DNA from: Streptomyces broussonetiae
Lineage (GTDB): Bacteria; Actinomycetota; Actinomycetes; Streptomycetales; Streptomycetaceae
Assembly: GCF_009796285.1 (NCBI RefSeq)
Contig: NZ_CP047020.1
Coordinates: 186,001 to 250,000, forward strand
Reading direction: 5' to 3'
Length of the DNA: 64,000 nt
Positions 1 through 8,691 of this stretch are shown here, in pieces. The position numbers were made by a program, and so were the translations under genes. The notes under the pieces were generated by a model. It saw only the letters and a program-made list of their open reading frames with translations. It did no database searches and was not told the DNA's origin. How positions within the stretch are numbered: the stretch's first letter is position 1; each line of letters starts with the position of its first letter.

Positions 1-172
1 CACCCAACCGCGCGGCCATCGGCTCCACCGACTTGCGCCGACCGTCCAGCATCAGGCCCCGCAGATAGACCCCGCCGCACCTGCGCTGATCCGCCCGCGA
101 GAACGGCTCGAACATGTCCGCCGCGAAGTCCTCCAGATCACACCGGACCGCGGCCAACTCCCCACCCAGCAC
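1..172 (-). CDS. IS701-family transposase, N-terminal part, runs off the window
   Basis: Reading leftwards from a GTG at 172, the frame is open to the window edge and gives the typical N-terminus of actinomycete IS701 transposases: an LEDFAADMFEPF stretch, then SRADQRR and DGRRKSVEPMAARLG. This is the start of a DDE transposase that cuts and joins its own IS ends. A TGA lies in frame just upstream (179-181), which supports this start region, though the exact start codon is a guess. Only about 57 residues are visible, so whether the gene is intact cannot be told. It faces away from the second IS701 remnant that begins at 242. Confidence 0.6.
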   Translation of the reverse strand, partial: MLGGELAAVRCDLEDFAADMFEPFSRADQRRCGGVYLRGLMLDGRRKSVEPMAARLG

Positions 173-222
173 ACCCAGTCAACGACACACCTGATCAAAC
201 GGACATGCCACCGGCGAATGAA

Positions 223-241
223 CCTGACCAAGCACTACTAG
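223..241 (-). repeat. Probable IS701 terminal end upstream of the minus-strand transposase
   Basis: The bases before 241 end in CACTACTAG. Read on the minus strand this gives CTAGTAGTGCTTGG, which resembles the inverted complement of the end at 1080-1097 (CTAGTAGGACTCC). The homologous coding sequence of the plus-strand IS701 remnant starts immediately after 241, so this looks like the boundary of the element carrying the minus-strand transposase. Confidence 0.35.
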
Positions 242-1085
242 AACATGATCGATAGCGCCATCGATGAGCTGGCCGGATGGGACCTGACCCCGCCGGTGCT
301 GGTGGCAGACGCCGGCTACGGCCAGAACGCCGACTTCCGGGGCGGGCTGGATGACCGGGGCATCGGATACGCCGTCGCCATCCGGTCGGACGTGACCGTC
401 CACCCGCAGGACGCACAGCCCCTCATGCCGCCCTGGTCCGGCAACGGCCGCAAGCCGCAGCCCCGCTACCGGGACAAACCCGCCTCGGTGGCCGCCTGGG
501 CCACCAGCCACGGGCGGCGGGCATTCACCGAGGTCACCTGGCGGGAAGGCTCACGTGGCCCAATGCGCTCGCGGTTCCTGGCGCTACGGGTACGGCCGGC
601 CGGCGTGCGCCCCCGCCGCCTGGCCCAGGCCGCTGCCATCGCCCGCGACGGCCACTGGGACGGCGTCCTGCCCGAGGAGACACTGCTGGTCGAATGGCCC
701 CAGGATGCCGAAGCACCCACCGACTACTGGCTCTCCAACCTGCCCGGAGACACCCCGCTGGCCGAACTGGTCCGCCTGGCCAAGATCCGCTGGCGCATCG
801 AACACGACTACCGGGAGCTCAAACACAGCCTGGGCCTGGACCACTTCGAGGGCCGCTCCTGGAACGGCTGGCACCACCACGTCACCCTGGTCACCGCCGC
901 CCACGCCTTCCCCACCGAACAGCGCCTGGCCCCAAAAGCTCACACACCGGCCTCACCCTCTACCAGATCCTCGACACCCTCCAAGACGTGCTGAACTGCT
1001 GGACCGGCCTGTGCACAACATGCCACCAGCCCCTGCCCCGACCCCGGACCAGACACCACCCAGCAAGATCTACCTCGACCTAACG
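242..1085 (+). pseudogene. IS701-family transposase, C-terminal remnant with frameshift
   Basis: The frame encodes the catalytic C-terminal half of an IS701 DDE transposase: VLVADAGYGQNADFRGGLDD (second catalytic Asp region), then KIRWRIEHDYRELKHSLGLDHFEG... with the family's terminal YREXK-type Glu. The N-terminal half is missing: a TAG at 239-241 precedes the open frame, and another IS701 end abuts there. Near 938 (run CCCCAAAAG) the frame must shift to continue into the normal C-terminus with YQILDTLQDVLNCWTGLC, ending about 1083. Both the missing 5' half and the frameshift mean it is inactive. Confidence 0.75.
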
Positions 1086-1097
1086 GAGTCCTACTAG
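1080..1097 (+). repeat. Probable right end of the IS701 remnant
   Basis: The segment directly after the transposase stop ends in CGGAGTCCTACTAG, whose complement (CTAGTAGGACTCC) partly matches the end at 223-241. IS701-type elements favour CTAG targets, which fits the terminal CTAG. Confidence 0.35.
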
Positions 1098-1179
1098 CAG
1101 CCCCCAGCTGATCATCTGGGACTGCAAAGCCCACGCCAACCAAATCTGGCACCTGCCGGCCTGATCGAACCCGCATGTT

Positions 1180-1212
1180 TGCCCGCCGCGCTCCGCCGCC
1201 CAGTGGCGGGCA
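1180..1212 (-). terminator. Hairpin downstream of the MFS gene
   Basis: TGCCCGCC (1180-1187) pairs perfectly with GGCGGGCA (1205-1212) across a 17-base loop. It lies about 40 bases after the stop of the minus-strand MFS gene and no U-run follows, as is usual for high-GC actinomycete terminators. Confidence 0.4.
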
Positions 1213-1252
1213 CAGCCATTTGCATGGGAAGGGGGCGGGACGGGAAGGTGCT

Positions 1253-2467
1253 TCACACGGTCAGTTCGGCCGGTACGGAGCGCCGGAGGGTCTGGCCGCC
1301 GAGGACGGTGATCAGCATGGCGAGAGTGGCGGCCAGGCCGGCGACGAGTGACACGAGGCCGAAGGAGCTTCGCTCGACCAGGAAGCCGCCGATGGCCTTT
1401 CCGGCCGAATCGCCGATGGCGTCGGCCGTGGTGATCCACATGAATGCCTCGTTGGCGAAGTCGTTCGGCACGGTGCCGTCCAGCAGGAGGTAACGGCACG
1501 TGATCATGGGGGCGGCCGGCAGGCCGACCAACAGCGTCAGCAGCACCACGGCGGGCATCGAACGCGCGAGGGAGAGCGCGGTCATCAGCAGGGCGAGGAG
1601 CAACAGGATGGCCGCGTAACGGCGGTCGAGCGCGGACCTCCAGGTGCGGTGGCCGTACGCGAGCCCGCCCACGAGGCTGCCGATGGCGACCAGGGCGATC
1701 AGCAGCCCGGCGATGCCAGGGACGGCGTGCCGGGTGGCGTAGGCGGGGAGGTCGACTTCCACGACGGCGAAGGCGAAAGCGGTGGGCGCCGTCGTCGCGA
1801 TCAGGACGGCCAGCGGTCCGCTGGCCATCACGGCCGGCCTGCTCCACATCTGCACTGCGGCCCGGGGTTGGCTGCGAACCGCGGACAGCTGGCTGAAGAC
1901 CAGGGTCGCCGACCAGGTGAGGCAGGAGGTGGCGAGCAGGGCGAAGGTGGTCCCGACCTGCGCGATTGCGGCACCGGCGCCGGCCGGGCCGCCGATGTAT
2001 CCGATCTCCTGGAGGACCGCCTGAACCGCGTAGGCGCTCTCGCGGTCCTGCTCGCCGGTCAGCCGCGACCAGGCCGACCGCATGGCGGCGTACACCGCGG
2101 AGTAGCCGGTGCCGACGGCTGCCGAAGTCAACACCAGGACCACCAGCGGTGCGTGGGCTTCGCCGGCGGCGACCAGCGCCAGGGTGAGCACCAGGTGCGC
2201 CGTGGCGATGACGGCGAGCACGGCGGCGCCGTACCGGTCGGCCAGCCGGCCGCGCACCGGAGCGGTGGCGGCCGAGCTCAATCCGTAGCAGCCGATCACG
2301 ATCCCCGCGGATCCGAACGACCCCGTGGCGTGGACCAGGAACAGCAGCATCGCGAGCGGTTCGGCGCCGACGCCTACGAACACCAGCGTGCCCACGACCG
2401 TCAGATTCCGGGTTTCGCTGCTCAGGAGGAGACGACCGACGCGCTGACGGTCGGTCTTGGTGCTCAT
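1253..2467 (-). CDS. MFS transporter, 12-TM drug/sugar-efflux type
   Basis: A 404-residue integral membrane protein with about twelve hydrophobic segments. The MFS loop 2-3 signature GRLADRYG lies at residues 73-80, so this is a proton-coupled exporter or importer of the major facilitator superfamily. The start ATG at 2467 overlaps the stop of the upstream glycosyltransferase as ATGA, so the two are translationally coupled and probably act on one product. With a NeoD-like sugar transferase as partner, export of a glycosylated metabolite is the likely job; this is inferred from context. The downstream side is cut short by the IS701 remnants, so further operon members may be lost. Confidence 0.85.
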   Translation of the reverse strand: MSTKTDRQRVGRLLLSSETRNLTVVGTLVFVGVGAEPLAMLLFLVHATGSFGSAGIVIGCYGLSSAATAPVRGRLADRYGAAVLAVIATAHLVLTLALVAAGEAHAPLVVLVLTSAAVGTGYSAVYAAMRSAWSRLTGEQDRESAYAVQAVLQEIGYIGGPAGAGAAIAQVGTTFALLATSCLTWSATLVFSQLSAVRSQPRAAVQMWSRPAVMASGPLAVLIATTAPTAFAFAVVEVDLPAYATRHAVPGIAGLLIALVAIGSLVGGLAYGHRTWRSALDRRYAAILLLLALLMTALSLARSMPAVVLLTLLVGLPAAPMITCRYLLLDGTVPNDFANEAFMWITTADAIGDSAGKAIGGFLVERSSFGLVSLVAGLAATLAMLITVLGGQTLRRSVPAELTV

Positions 2468-3714
2468 CGCGGGTTCTCGGCCAGGCGAGGAAGGACCGCT
2501 TCGTAGACCGCTGTGATCTGCCGCAGTGCTGCCGGTGCGCCGTAGGTCTGCTCGACCGCCGGCCCGGCCGATCGGGCGAGCGCCGCATAGCGATCGGGCT
2601 CCGCGATGATCCGCCGAACCTTCGTCGCCAGCGCGTCGAGGTCGCCCGCCGGCACCAGCATGTCCGGGCAGAGCCGGCCAACGGTCGTGCGCAGACCGCC
2701 AACGGCGAAGGCGGCCATGGGAGTTCCGACGGCCAGCGCCTCCAGTGCGACGCCGCCGAGTTCCTCGTAGGAGGAGGGCATGACGAGCGTGGTCATGACT
2801 GCGAGGGCCTCCGGGACCCGGTTGTTGGGGACGAATCCGGTGATCAGGAACTCGTCCGCCAGTCCCCCGGCGCGGATCTGCTCCTCCAGGCCCTCGCGCT
2901 GCGACCCGTCGCCGACGATCAGGAACAAGGGGTGGAGGTCGCGCAACCGCAGTGCCAGCGGCACCAGGTACTGCCAGCCCTTCTCGCTGGCAAGGCGACC
3001 GACGAAGCCGATGATCGGGCGGTGGCCGGCGGCGGACGCCCAGGCGCCGAAGTCGCCCGCGCCCGCTCGGGACACCCGGGGCGGGGCGGGCCCGGTGTCC
3101 ACGATGTCCGGCACCACGGCGAAATGCTGCTCGCTCACGCCAAGGGCCTTGGCCGCAACGCGCGCTGTGCTCTCCGTCAGCGTGACGACCCGTGCCGCGC
3201 GGCGGATCGCGCGCTTCTCCGCGATGGCCCCGAAGCGCTGCTGCAGCCGGGCCATGGCGGACCGCGGGACGTAGCCCGCGAGGCGCGAGCAGTGCAGGGT
3301 GAGGACGTACGGTGCACGGACCAGCCGGGCGGCAACCGGGGCGAGCAGCAGGGTCCAGAGCGCCCCATCGGCATGAACGTGGACGAGGTCCGGCTTCCAC
3401 CGCCGCAATCCGAAGCAGGCGCCGAGCGTGGCGAAGAACCACGCCGGGGTCAGCCCCACCAGACCGGTCGATTCGGAGCGGATCTCGGGAATCGGCATCC
3501 GGGCGATGCGTACGGTCAGCCCTTCCCGGTCCTCGCGGACCGGCGGGAGCCCGGGGAAGCCGACGGTCACCACCACCTGCTGCACGCCGTCCTCGGCTAG
3601 CATCCGGGACAGTCGGGTGGTCTGGATCTGCATTCCCCCGATGGAGTCGTACTCCGCGGGCCAGGCATCGACCTGGTCGTGGTAGTACCACGGTGTGAGC
3701 CGCAGGATGCGCAA
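2464..3714 (-). CDS. GT4-type glycosyltransferase resembling NeoD/KanF/BtrM
   Basis: A 416-residue retaining glycosyltransferase of the GT-B fold. N-terminal acceptor domain: MRILRLTPWYYHD start, GGMQIQTTRLSR (26-37), and HVHADGALWTLLLAP about 113-126. C-terminal nucleotide-sugar domain: GFVGRLASEKG (236-246), then SSYEELGGVALEALAVGTP (314-332) with the E-x7-E donor motif. The N-terminal pattern (GGMQ, VGFPGLP, HADG, LHCSRLAGY) resembles NeoD/KanF, which put N-acetylglucosamine on 2-deoxystreptamine; that similarity is from memory. It is coupled to the MFS gene by an ATGA overlap. No other aminocyclitol gene is visible, so the substrate is unknown. Confidence 0.75.
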   Translation of the reverse strand: MRILRLTPWYYHDQVDAWPAEYDSIGGMQIQTTRLSRMLAEDGVQQVVVTVGFPGLPPVREDREGLTVRIARMPIPEIRSESTGLVGLTPAWFFATLGACFGLRRWKPDLVHVHADGALWTLLLAPVAARLVRAPYVLTLHCSRLAGYVPRSAMARLQQRFGAIAEKRAIRRAARVVTLTESTARVAAKALGVSEQHFAVVPDIVDTGPAPPRVSRAGAGDFGAWASAAGHRPIIGFVGRLASEKGWQYLVPLALRLRDLHPLFLIVGDGSQREGLEEQIRAGGLADEFLITGFVPNNRVPEALAVMTTLVMPSSYEELGGVALEALAVGTPMAAFAVGGLRTTVGRLCPDMLVPAGDLDALATKVRRIIAEPDRYAALARSAGPAVEQTYGAPAALRQITAVYEAVLPRLAENPR

Positions 3715-3833
3715 CGGTTCCCCCGGTCCCTGTCGTTCCTCGGCAGATCAGGAAGGCGGCGCAGTTCCTCGGGCCCTGGGCGCGATCGATCGCACCGGAT
3801 CAATTCGCACTGTCGCACGGGAACCGCCAGGAA

Positions 3834-4379
3834 TCAACAATCAATGGTCTTCAGGCAGTTGAGCCCGATGCGGCGGACGCGCACTGAGGCATGGCCTGGT
3901 TGGTCGGTCCCCGTGCCGGGGTAGTGAGTGTGCATGGATGCGATCCTGGTGGAACTGCACGCCCGCTCCCAGGACAGGACCCTCAGTGCGGGACTGCCGG
4001 ACATGGACAGGTCCTCCTTCTCATTGGCCAGGGGGAGGGGTGAGCCGCGCGGCGTGGAGGCGGCACGGCTCACCGGGGGGTCGGTCAGTGGGGCGGGTGC
4101 GGGGCGGACCTGGATGGTCCGCGGGGTGCGGGCGCGGCTGGTGCGTTCGGGGACGGGGATGCCGGCGGCCTTGAGCCGCGCCGTCATTGTGGCCACGTCT
4201 GGCACCGTGGGGATGGGGAGCGCGGCGTCATGGAAGAGGCGGACCATGGCGTCGGTGTCGGGCTCGCGCTTGTGGGTTCCGCCGGTCCAGGCCCCGCCTT
4301 CGAGCGCCAGGAGCTCGTTCTCGGGCACCGGTTGCGACCCTGGAGGCGGAGAGCGGCGCTCGGCGGCTGCCGACGGCAC
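3834..4379 (-). CDS. Hypothetical protein, with a strong internal start for a 56-residue ORF
   Basis: No family is recognised. The frame from 4379 to about 4020 has strongly G/C-ending codons and looks genuinely coding (for example MVRLFHDAALPIPTVPDVA and LKAAGIPVPERTSR), possibly the tail of a larger lost gene. In the same frame an AAGGAGGA Shine-Dalgarno sits seven bases before an ATG at 4004, which would give a 56-residue protein ending in NCLKTIDC with two cysteines; codon bias is weaker there. Either the real gene is this short ORF upstream of the glycosyltransferase (119-base gap), or the whole stretch is one decaying gene. The choice is unresolved. Confidence 0.35.
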   Translation of the reverse strand: MPSAAAERRSPPPGSQPVPENELLALEGGAWTGGTHKREPDTDAMVRLFHDAALPIPTVPDVATMTARLKAAGIPVPERTSRARTPRTIQVRPAPAPLTDPPVSRAASTPRGSPLPLANEKEDLSMSGSPALRVLSWERACSSTRIASMHTHYPGTGTDQPGHASVRVRRIGLNCLKTIDC

Positions 4380-4439
4380 CCGGCAGGGCCGCCCCTACAC
4401 CGCTCCCGGTGGGGACCAGCTCCCGAAGGCGGTACATGA

Positions 4440-4898
4440 GGCACTGCCCCTCTCCCGCAACGCTCCACGGTGGAGCCAGGCCACGCGGTCTATCTCGCAC
4501 ACACTGCCCAGCAGATGCGGGCAGTGTTCGAGGCCGTCGATGGCGGCCACATCAACCAGGCAGCCCAACTCGTGAACGACCTACTGCGGACGACCGGCGC
4601 CCGCCCTCAACTCGACCGCGTCGACGGCGAGCCCTGGCAAGTCCACTTCCACGGTTCCGACGACACTCTCTCCGTGGGCTGGAGCGCCGGATGCGCCACC
4701 GCCCTCGCTCTCGCCGCCCACGTCCTAACACACCTCGATGGCGTGGTCGCGGTGTGCGAGGAGATCGGCTCGGTCCTGCACGCGCTCATCGCCACCAGCG
4801 ACCCTGAACTCGTGCCCAACCTCCGACAGGCCTGCGAGGGTGCTGCAAAGGCAGGATGCCCCGACGCTCTGACCTGGGCCAAAGAACTGCCGCGCTAA
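4440..4898 (+). pseudogene. CGNR zinc-finger (ABATE-domain) regulator, truncated fragment
   Basis: The frame contains the central part of CGNR/ABATE family proteins: AAQLVNDLLRTTGARPQLDR, then GEPWQVHFHGSDDTLSVGW and AGCATALALA. These one-component regulators normally end in a CGNR zinc ribbon, which is absent: after about residue 84 the sequence diverges into an unrelated tail (ending WAKELPR). The N-terminal helix bundle is also missing. Third codon positions are G/C rich, so it was once coding. It runs directly into the remnant of another regulator in a different frame, so this stretch appears to be a recombination scar. Confidence 0.45.
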
Positions 4899-4919
4899 AT
4901 GCCCCCCTCCGGCGCCTTG

Positions 4920-5580
4920 GTGGCACGCCGATGCCGTGGGCCCTCCTTGCCCGCGGCGCAGGCGACGTCCAGACCGGCGCCTACGTCATGGCCACCATGA
5001 GCCTGCACACCTCTCTCCAAGGCCACCTCGCGGAGGCCGTCGACATGGCCCAAGGCGCCTACGAGCAGGGCAAGCACCTCGCAGCACCGCGTGTCCTGGC
5101 ATTCGCCAAACTCGCCGAGGCCCGCGCGCACGGCCGCGCCGGTGACGGCCGCGCCGTCGGTCGTGCCCTGAGCACCGCCGAGAACCTGCTGTCGTCCATC
5201 CGGCCCGGCACGCGTGACGTCCAGCAGCTGAGCTACCTCACCCACGCCCGCATCAGCGCGGACGCCGTCGAGATCTACCGCGACCTCGGTGACCTCAAGT
5301 CCGCCCTCCGCTTCAGTCACCAGGCCGACGCCATGCCCATCGGTGTCTACACCCGCGCCGTCGGAATCCGACAAACCGTCTTCAGCTCCGCCCACATCCA
5401 GGCAGGCGTGCTCGACCAGGGACTTGCGTACGGCGAACGGGCGGTCGACACCTTTCCCACGTCCGCTCCACCCGCGCCCACCACGTCCGCCAGCTCACCC
5501 AGAACCTCCGCCCCTGGCGGCGGGCGCCTCGGGTCCAACGCTTCGTACGCACCAGCGCGGCAGGGCTGACAACGACGTAG
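4920..5580 (+). pseudogene. XRE-family regulator, C-terminal TPR-like part, frameshifted
   Basis: Residues such as AYVMATMSLHTSLQGHLAEA, MAQGAYEQGKHLAAPRVLAF and LAEARAHGRAGDGRA match the helical repeat region of the large Streptomyces XRE-type regulators with a TPR-like ligand or partner domain. The N-terminal helix-turn-helix is missing. Near 5455 the frame must shift by one base to continue into the expected end (HVRQLTQNLRPWRRAPRVQ... stop TAG at 5578-5580). Truncation plus frameshift means no function. Confidence 0.6.
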
Positions 5581-5638
5581 CAGCAGGCCAAGCAATCTAT
5601 GTGAGGCTCGAGCGGCCCCGTTCGGGCCCGCCCGGCAT

Positions 5639-6076
5639 CTATCCGCCGACCACGACCAGCAGATGCTGTCGCAGCTCCTCCTCGATCCGCTCAACTCCGC
5701 CAGTGGCCGGGACGCGCCAGTCGGTCTCAATGCCGCGTGCGAACGCCGCTTCGCTCGTGAAGCGGATCAGGTCGGGGGAAGGAACGTACGCATCGCGCAG
5801 CCAGGCGATGAATGGGGCGATTTCGGCGGCGGTGTTGCCGCGCAGAGCGATGGTGTCGCGGGTCTCGTTGTCGGCGAAGCCGTCGAACTCGATCCCGTCG
5901 GCCGTCAGTACCCAGATGCCCAGACGGGCCGGGTGGCCCTCCTCGGGCTGGTAGCCGACGTCGGGGAAGGCGTTGCGGAGTCTCTCTCCGAAGGTGTTCA
6001 GGTCGAGTTGCCAGCCGTGAGGGTCCTTTGCGGGGGCGTATAGCAGGAAGGAGGTGGTGTACTCGTCGAGGTTCAT
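5639..6076 (-). CDS. Candidate immunity protein for the adjacent toxin
   Basis: A 145-residue soluble acidic protein (MNLDEYTTSFLLYAPAKDPH... FGERLRNAFPDVGYQPEEGH) with no recognised family. It begins 18 bases after the stop of the toxin C-terminal fragment, in the same direction. That is the standard position and size of an immunity gene, which would bind and neutralise the toxin domain in the cytoplasm. The role is inferred from position only. Confidence 0.55.
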   Translation of the reverse strand: MNLDEYTTSFLLYAPAKDPHGWQLDLNTFGERLRNAFPDVGYQPEEGHPARLGIWVLTADGIEFDGFADNETRDTIALRGNTAAEIAPFIAWLRDAYVPSPDLIRFTSEAAFARGIETDWRVPATGGVERIEEELRQHLLVVVGG

Positions 6077-6094
6077 CAGTCGTCCTTGGTCGGG

Positions 6095-6812
6095 CTAGGG
6101 AACGTATTGGGCGGTCCCTTTGACTTCCTGCTCTGCCATCAGGGTCTGCCAGTAGGCTGCCGCGTCCTTGTCGTTGGTCATGATTTCCAGGCCGCGTATC
6201 TCCTTGTGCTGCTGCATCGCGTTGCCGTACTCACCAAGCTCACCCTCGTCAAGCCCCTTGAAGAACGCCTCCTTGTTCCACCTCTTCGAGCCGTCCTTAC
6301 GGTAGGTGTCGGCCAGGTTGTTCAGCGTCTCCGGCTTGCGCCAACAGTCCTTGTCGTCGTTCACGTACTTCGAGTCGATCATGTATCCGTCTGCCGGCCG
6401 CATACCGTCGGCTGCCTTGAACGGTCTCTTCGATCCGGGTCCCAGAGGGATCTTCCGTTCGGGGTAGCCGGCGGTCCGCAGCTGGTACTCGTTCTCCGGC
6501 GTGTTCGGATTGGAGGCATTGCTGCCGAACCCCTTCGCCTCCAGCCCGTCGACGAACTGCTCGAACTTCGTGCGTTCGGCATCGGTCAGCAATCGGGTCG
6601 TGCCCGGCGCCGGCGGCACCGGGGCCCGGTAAGGGATGTTTGGGTCCGGGTCGACATAGGCAGCCGGCACGATGCCTGACGTCCCGCCCGGGTAGGAGGC
6701 CAGGAGCACGGGAACCGGCTCCGGTACGGGTATCGGGATGAGCGGGCCGAAGGGGAAGCCCGGACCCTCGCTCGAACCGGGCGGCAGCTTTACTCGCTTC
6801 TGTGAGCTGTCA
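6095..6812 (-). pseudogene. Polymorphic toxin, C-terminal half (restriction-endonuclease-fold toxin domain)
   Basis: After a proline-rich linker (GPLIPIPVPEPVPVLLASYP) comes a domain with EYQLRTAGYPERKIPL, then KAADGMRPADGYMIDSKYVN and a tail with YGNAMQQHKEIRGLEIMTND. The D...DSKYV pattern and the closing EIMTND segment resemble the Tox-REase-2 class of polymorphic-toxin nucleases, in which D-x-K is the metal-binding core; this assignment is from memory. The frame joins the upstream gene at DSSQKRVKLPPG, where the upstream product reads LGNVATLL before running to a stop. A single inserted base near 6808-6812 would restore one ~540-residue protein. As sequenced, the toxin domain is separated from its N-terminal region. 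Confidence 0.6.
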
Positions 6813-7719
6813 AGAGCGTGGCAACGTTGCCGAGCTGGTGGATCCAGGGATCCGACAGGACTGCGTCCTTCAGACCGCCGTCGTATCCATTGCCGCCGAA
6901 CATCGGTGAGTCCCATGGCATGTCGATCTTGAAGGGATCAGCCTCGTGGTCGATGATCTTCTGCTTGGCGTGTTCCACGTGGTCGGCATAGCGGTCACAC
7001 GCCTTCGCCAACTGGGTGCAGGCGGCCGCGAGGTTCGCCACCAGCGTCTCGCTTTCGTGCGCCTGTTCCGGTGGGGCCGCGAATCCCACGAAGTCGCCGA
7101 AGTACTTGCAGAAGGCGTCGGCGGCCTCGCCGGAGTGGGCGTTGTCGGCTGTGTGCGCGCACGCCTGGGCGTCTTCGAGGAATCGCACCATCAGCTTTCC
7201 GGCCTGTCGCCATGAGCCGGCGACGTCGCGCAGCTTGTCCGGGGAGCCCCGGAAGCGATCGCTGACGCCGGCGGGCGCGTACTGGTCGTACCAGGCGGTG
7301 TCTCCCACCACCCCCGGAAGCTCTTGTCCCAGCCCGATGAAGCTTTCGGTGCAGTCCTCGGCCGGATCGCCCATGCTCGCAGTGAGGTCGATCTGCTGCC
7401 CGAGGATCTGTGAGGCGATGTGACTCTCACGGGCCATGAACTCGCGCGCGTTGCGCATAAGGCCCTTACCTGTCTCGCCCATCACGTAGGAGCTGAATCC
7501 CATGTTGTCCAGCGTCGTGGCCGCAGCCGAGTTGTAGACCTTCGCGAAAGCGTTCCCTGCCTCGTCGTCACCTGCCATGCCCTTTTGCCTGTCCAACTCG
7601 TGGGACATGGCGATGGTGGTGTCACGCGCGCCGGGCATCACGGACTTCACCATCTCCATGGCCGCCCCGATCATGCCGTGCGCCGCCACCTTCAGATCAG
7701 GCGGCATTCCCATGTCCAT
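6790..7719 (-). CDS. Polymorphic toxin, N-terminal half (helical WXG/ESX-like region)
   Basis: 309 residues, mostly helical, starting MDMGMPPDLKVAAHGMIGAA. It has the long alpha-helical architecture of N-terminal domains that target actinomycete toxins to type VII (ESX) secretion, with segments such as AGSWRQAGKLMVRFLEDAQA and SGEAADAFCKYFGDFVGFAA, which resemble WXG100-like repeats. It ends abruptly at HQLGNVATLLTAHRSE, 20-30 bases into the frame of the toxin domain, so the stop is probably created by a one-base frameshift. If that is real, an ESX-type protein without a warhead is made; if it is a sequencing error, the gene is intact. Confidence 0.65.
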   Translation of the reverse strand: MDMGMPPDLKVAAHGMIGAAMEMVKSVMPGARDTTIAMSHELDRQKGMAGDDEAGNAFAKVYNSAAATTLDNMGFSSYVMGETGKGLMRNAREFMARESHIASQILGQQIDLTASMGDPAEDCTESFIGLGQELPGVVGDTAWYDQYAPAGVSDRFRGSPDKLRDVAGSWRQAGKLMVRFLEDAQACAHTADNAHSGEAADAFCKYFGDFVGFAAPPEQAHESETLVANLAAACTQLAKACDRYADHVEHAKQKIIDHEADPFKIDMPWDSPMFGGNGYDGGLKDAVLSDPWIHQLGNVATLLTAHRSE

Positions 7720-8057
7720 CCCCCTCGTGCGTCAGCCTGGGACCCAATCAACAGTTCTATCTCATGCACCCGACACCGTCGGCATGCGCTCAGCTGAAGT
7801 GCCCGGATCCGTAGATGGCAGCCGACGGCTCATGGCGCGAGCGAAGGGCATACGCCGGCCTGGCACCTGAACAGCTCTGCAACCCGTCCACGACGGGCAC
7901 GCCATCAAGTTCAAACGGGGACTTTCTTGGCCAAGATCGACAACCAGACTCCGCTCTCCCAGCTTGCCACCTGACACAGCGACGACCGGGTCCTGGTCGG
8001 TGGGCGCCTAATACTCGAACGTGAAGTAGCCGCTCACGGTGGGCAGTCGGAATCGTT
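7720..8057. other. Intergenic region, no gene seen
   Basis: About 340 bases between the toxin start and the helicase stub. Open frames here have no recognisable protein character. The toxin promoter should lie just upstream of 7719, but no clear -35/-10 pair was identified. Confidence 0.4.
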
Positions 8058-8640
8058 TCACCCATCGCGTAGGCCGCATGCAAACGGGGCATCACTCTGC
8101 GCACTCGCGGTATCGGCCCCAAGTGCGCGGATGGCGCGTGAGTCAAGTTCGTGGTCGCCGAGGTCATCACGGCAAAGCGCCTCGACATGGCCCAGCTGCT
8201 GCTGCCGCAAGCTGGTTTCGTGGATCCAGGACAGGCCTCCAAGATCCAGACGCTGCCGGGTGCGTGTGACGGCTACGTAGGCCAGGCGAGCTTCGGCGTC
8301 ATCAATCGGCTCTGGCGGCGGCGCGGGTCTGCCGTTGTCCTGCGGTGGGTGTTCCTTGGGGCGGGGGAAGGCGTCGGCGATCACTACGCAGTGCCATTCG
8401 CGGCCTTTGGCTTTGTGCGCGGTGGAGATGGTGACTTGTGCGTGCTCTTCGGGCACGAGGCGGGCAACGGCGTCGAGGATCGCGTCGGTGCCGTGGTTGT
8501 CGACGAGGTTGACCAGTGGTTGCAGGTCGCGTCCGGCGGGGTCGTGGGCGGTGGCTTTGTTCACGAGAACCGACAGCACTTGTACGCGAGTTTGGGAGAC
8601 GTGGGCGGCGGGTCGTGTTCGATATTCATGAGGAACGACA
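8058..8640 (-). pseudogene. UvrD/Rep-type helicase, C-terminal fragment
   Basis: The frame carries two late superfamily-1 helicase motifs: VTISTAHKAKGREWHCVVIA (motif V, thread and couple to ATP) and AEARLAYVAVTRTRQRLDLG (motif VI with the arginine finger). All earlier motifs, including Walker A and B, are gone. The frame is open to about 8640 (HVSQTRVQVLSVLVNKATAH). Beyond SWIHETS the C-terminus has no recognised family features. It is a dead stub whose upstream edge coincides with the repeat at 8545-8597. Confidence 0.6.
8545..8597 (+). repeat. Left copy of an inverted ~45-bp repeat
   Basis: The core GTTCACGAGAACCGACAGCA followed by TTGTACGCGAGTTTGG recurs with about five mismatches in the opposite orientation at 13041-13100. 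On the minus strand this copy overlaps the helicase fragment. The two copies enclose the MFS-AKR-cupin-CMD-XRE module. Confidence 0.6.
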
Positions 8641-8691
8641 GGGCCCTGGGCGCAGCTCCCGTGTGTCCTTCGGCTGGCTTTATGGCGCGGT

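Noticed and set aside
1098..1179. Possible small gene between the IS701 remnant and the MFS terminator
   Set aside because: No start-RBS pair and no coding bias.
1649..2506. Long plus-strand frame opposite the MFS gene (285 codons)
   Set aside because: Composition is low-complexity Gly/Arg/Asp, typical of the antisense of a high-GC gene. The minus strand encodes clear MFS helices.
3928..4575. 215-residue plus-strand ORF opposite the hypothetical gene at 3834-4379
   Set aside because: Codon bias favours the minus strand; the plus product is low complexity.
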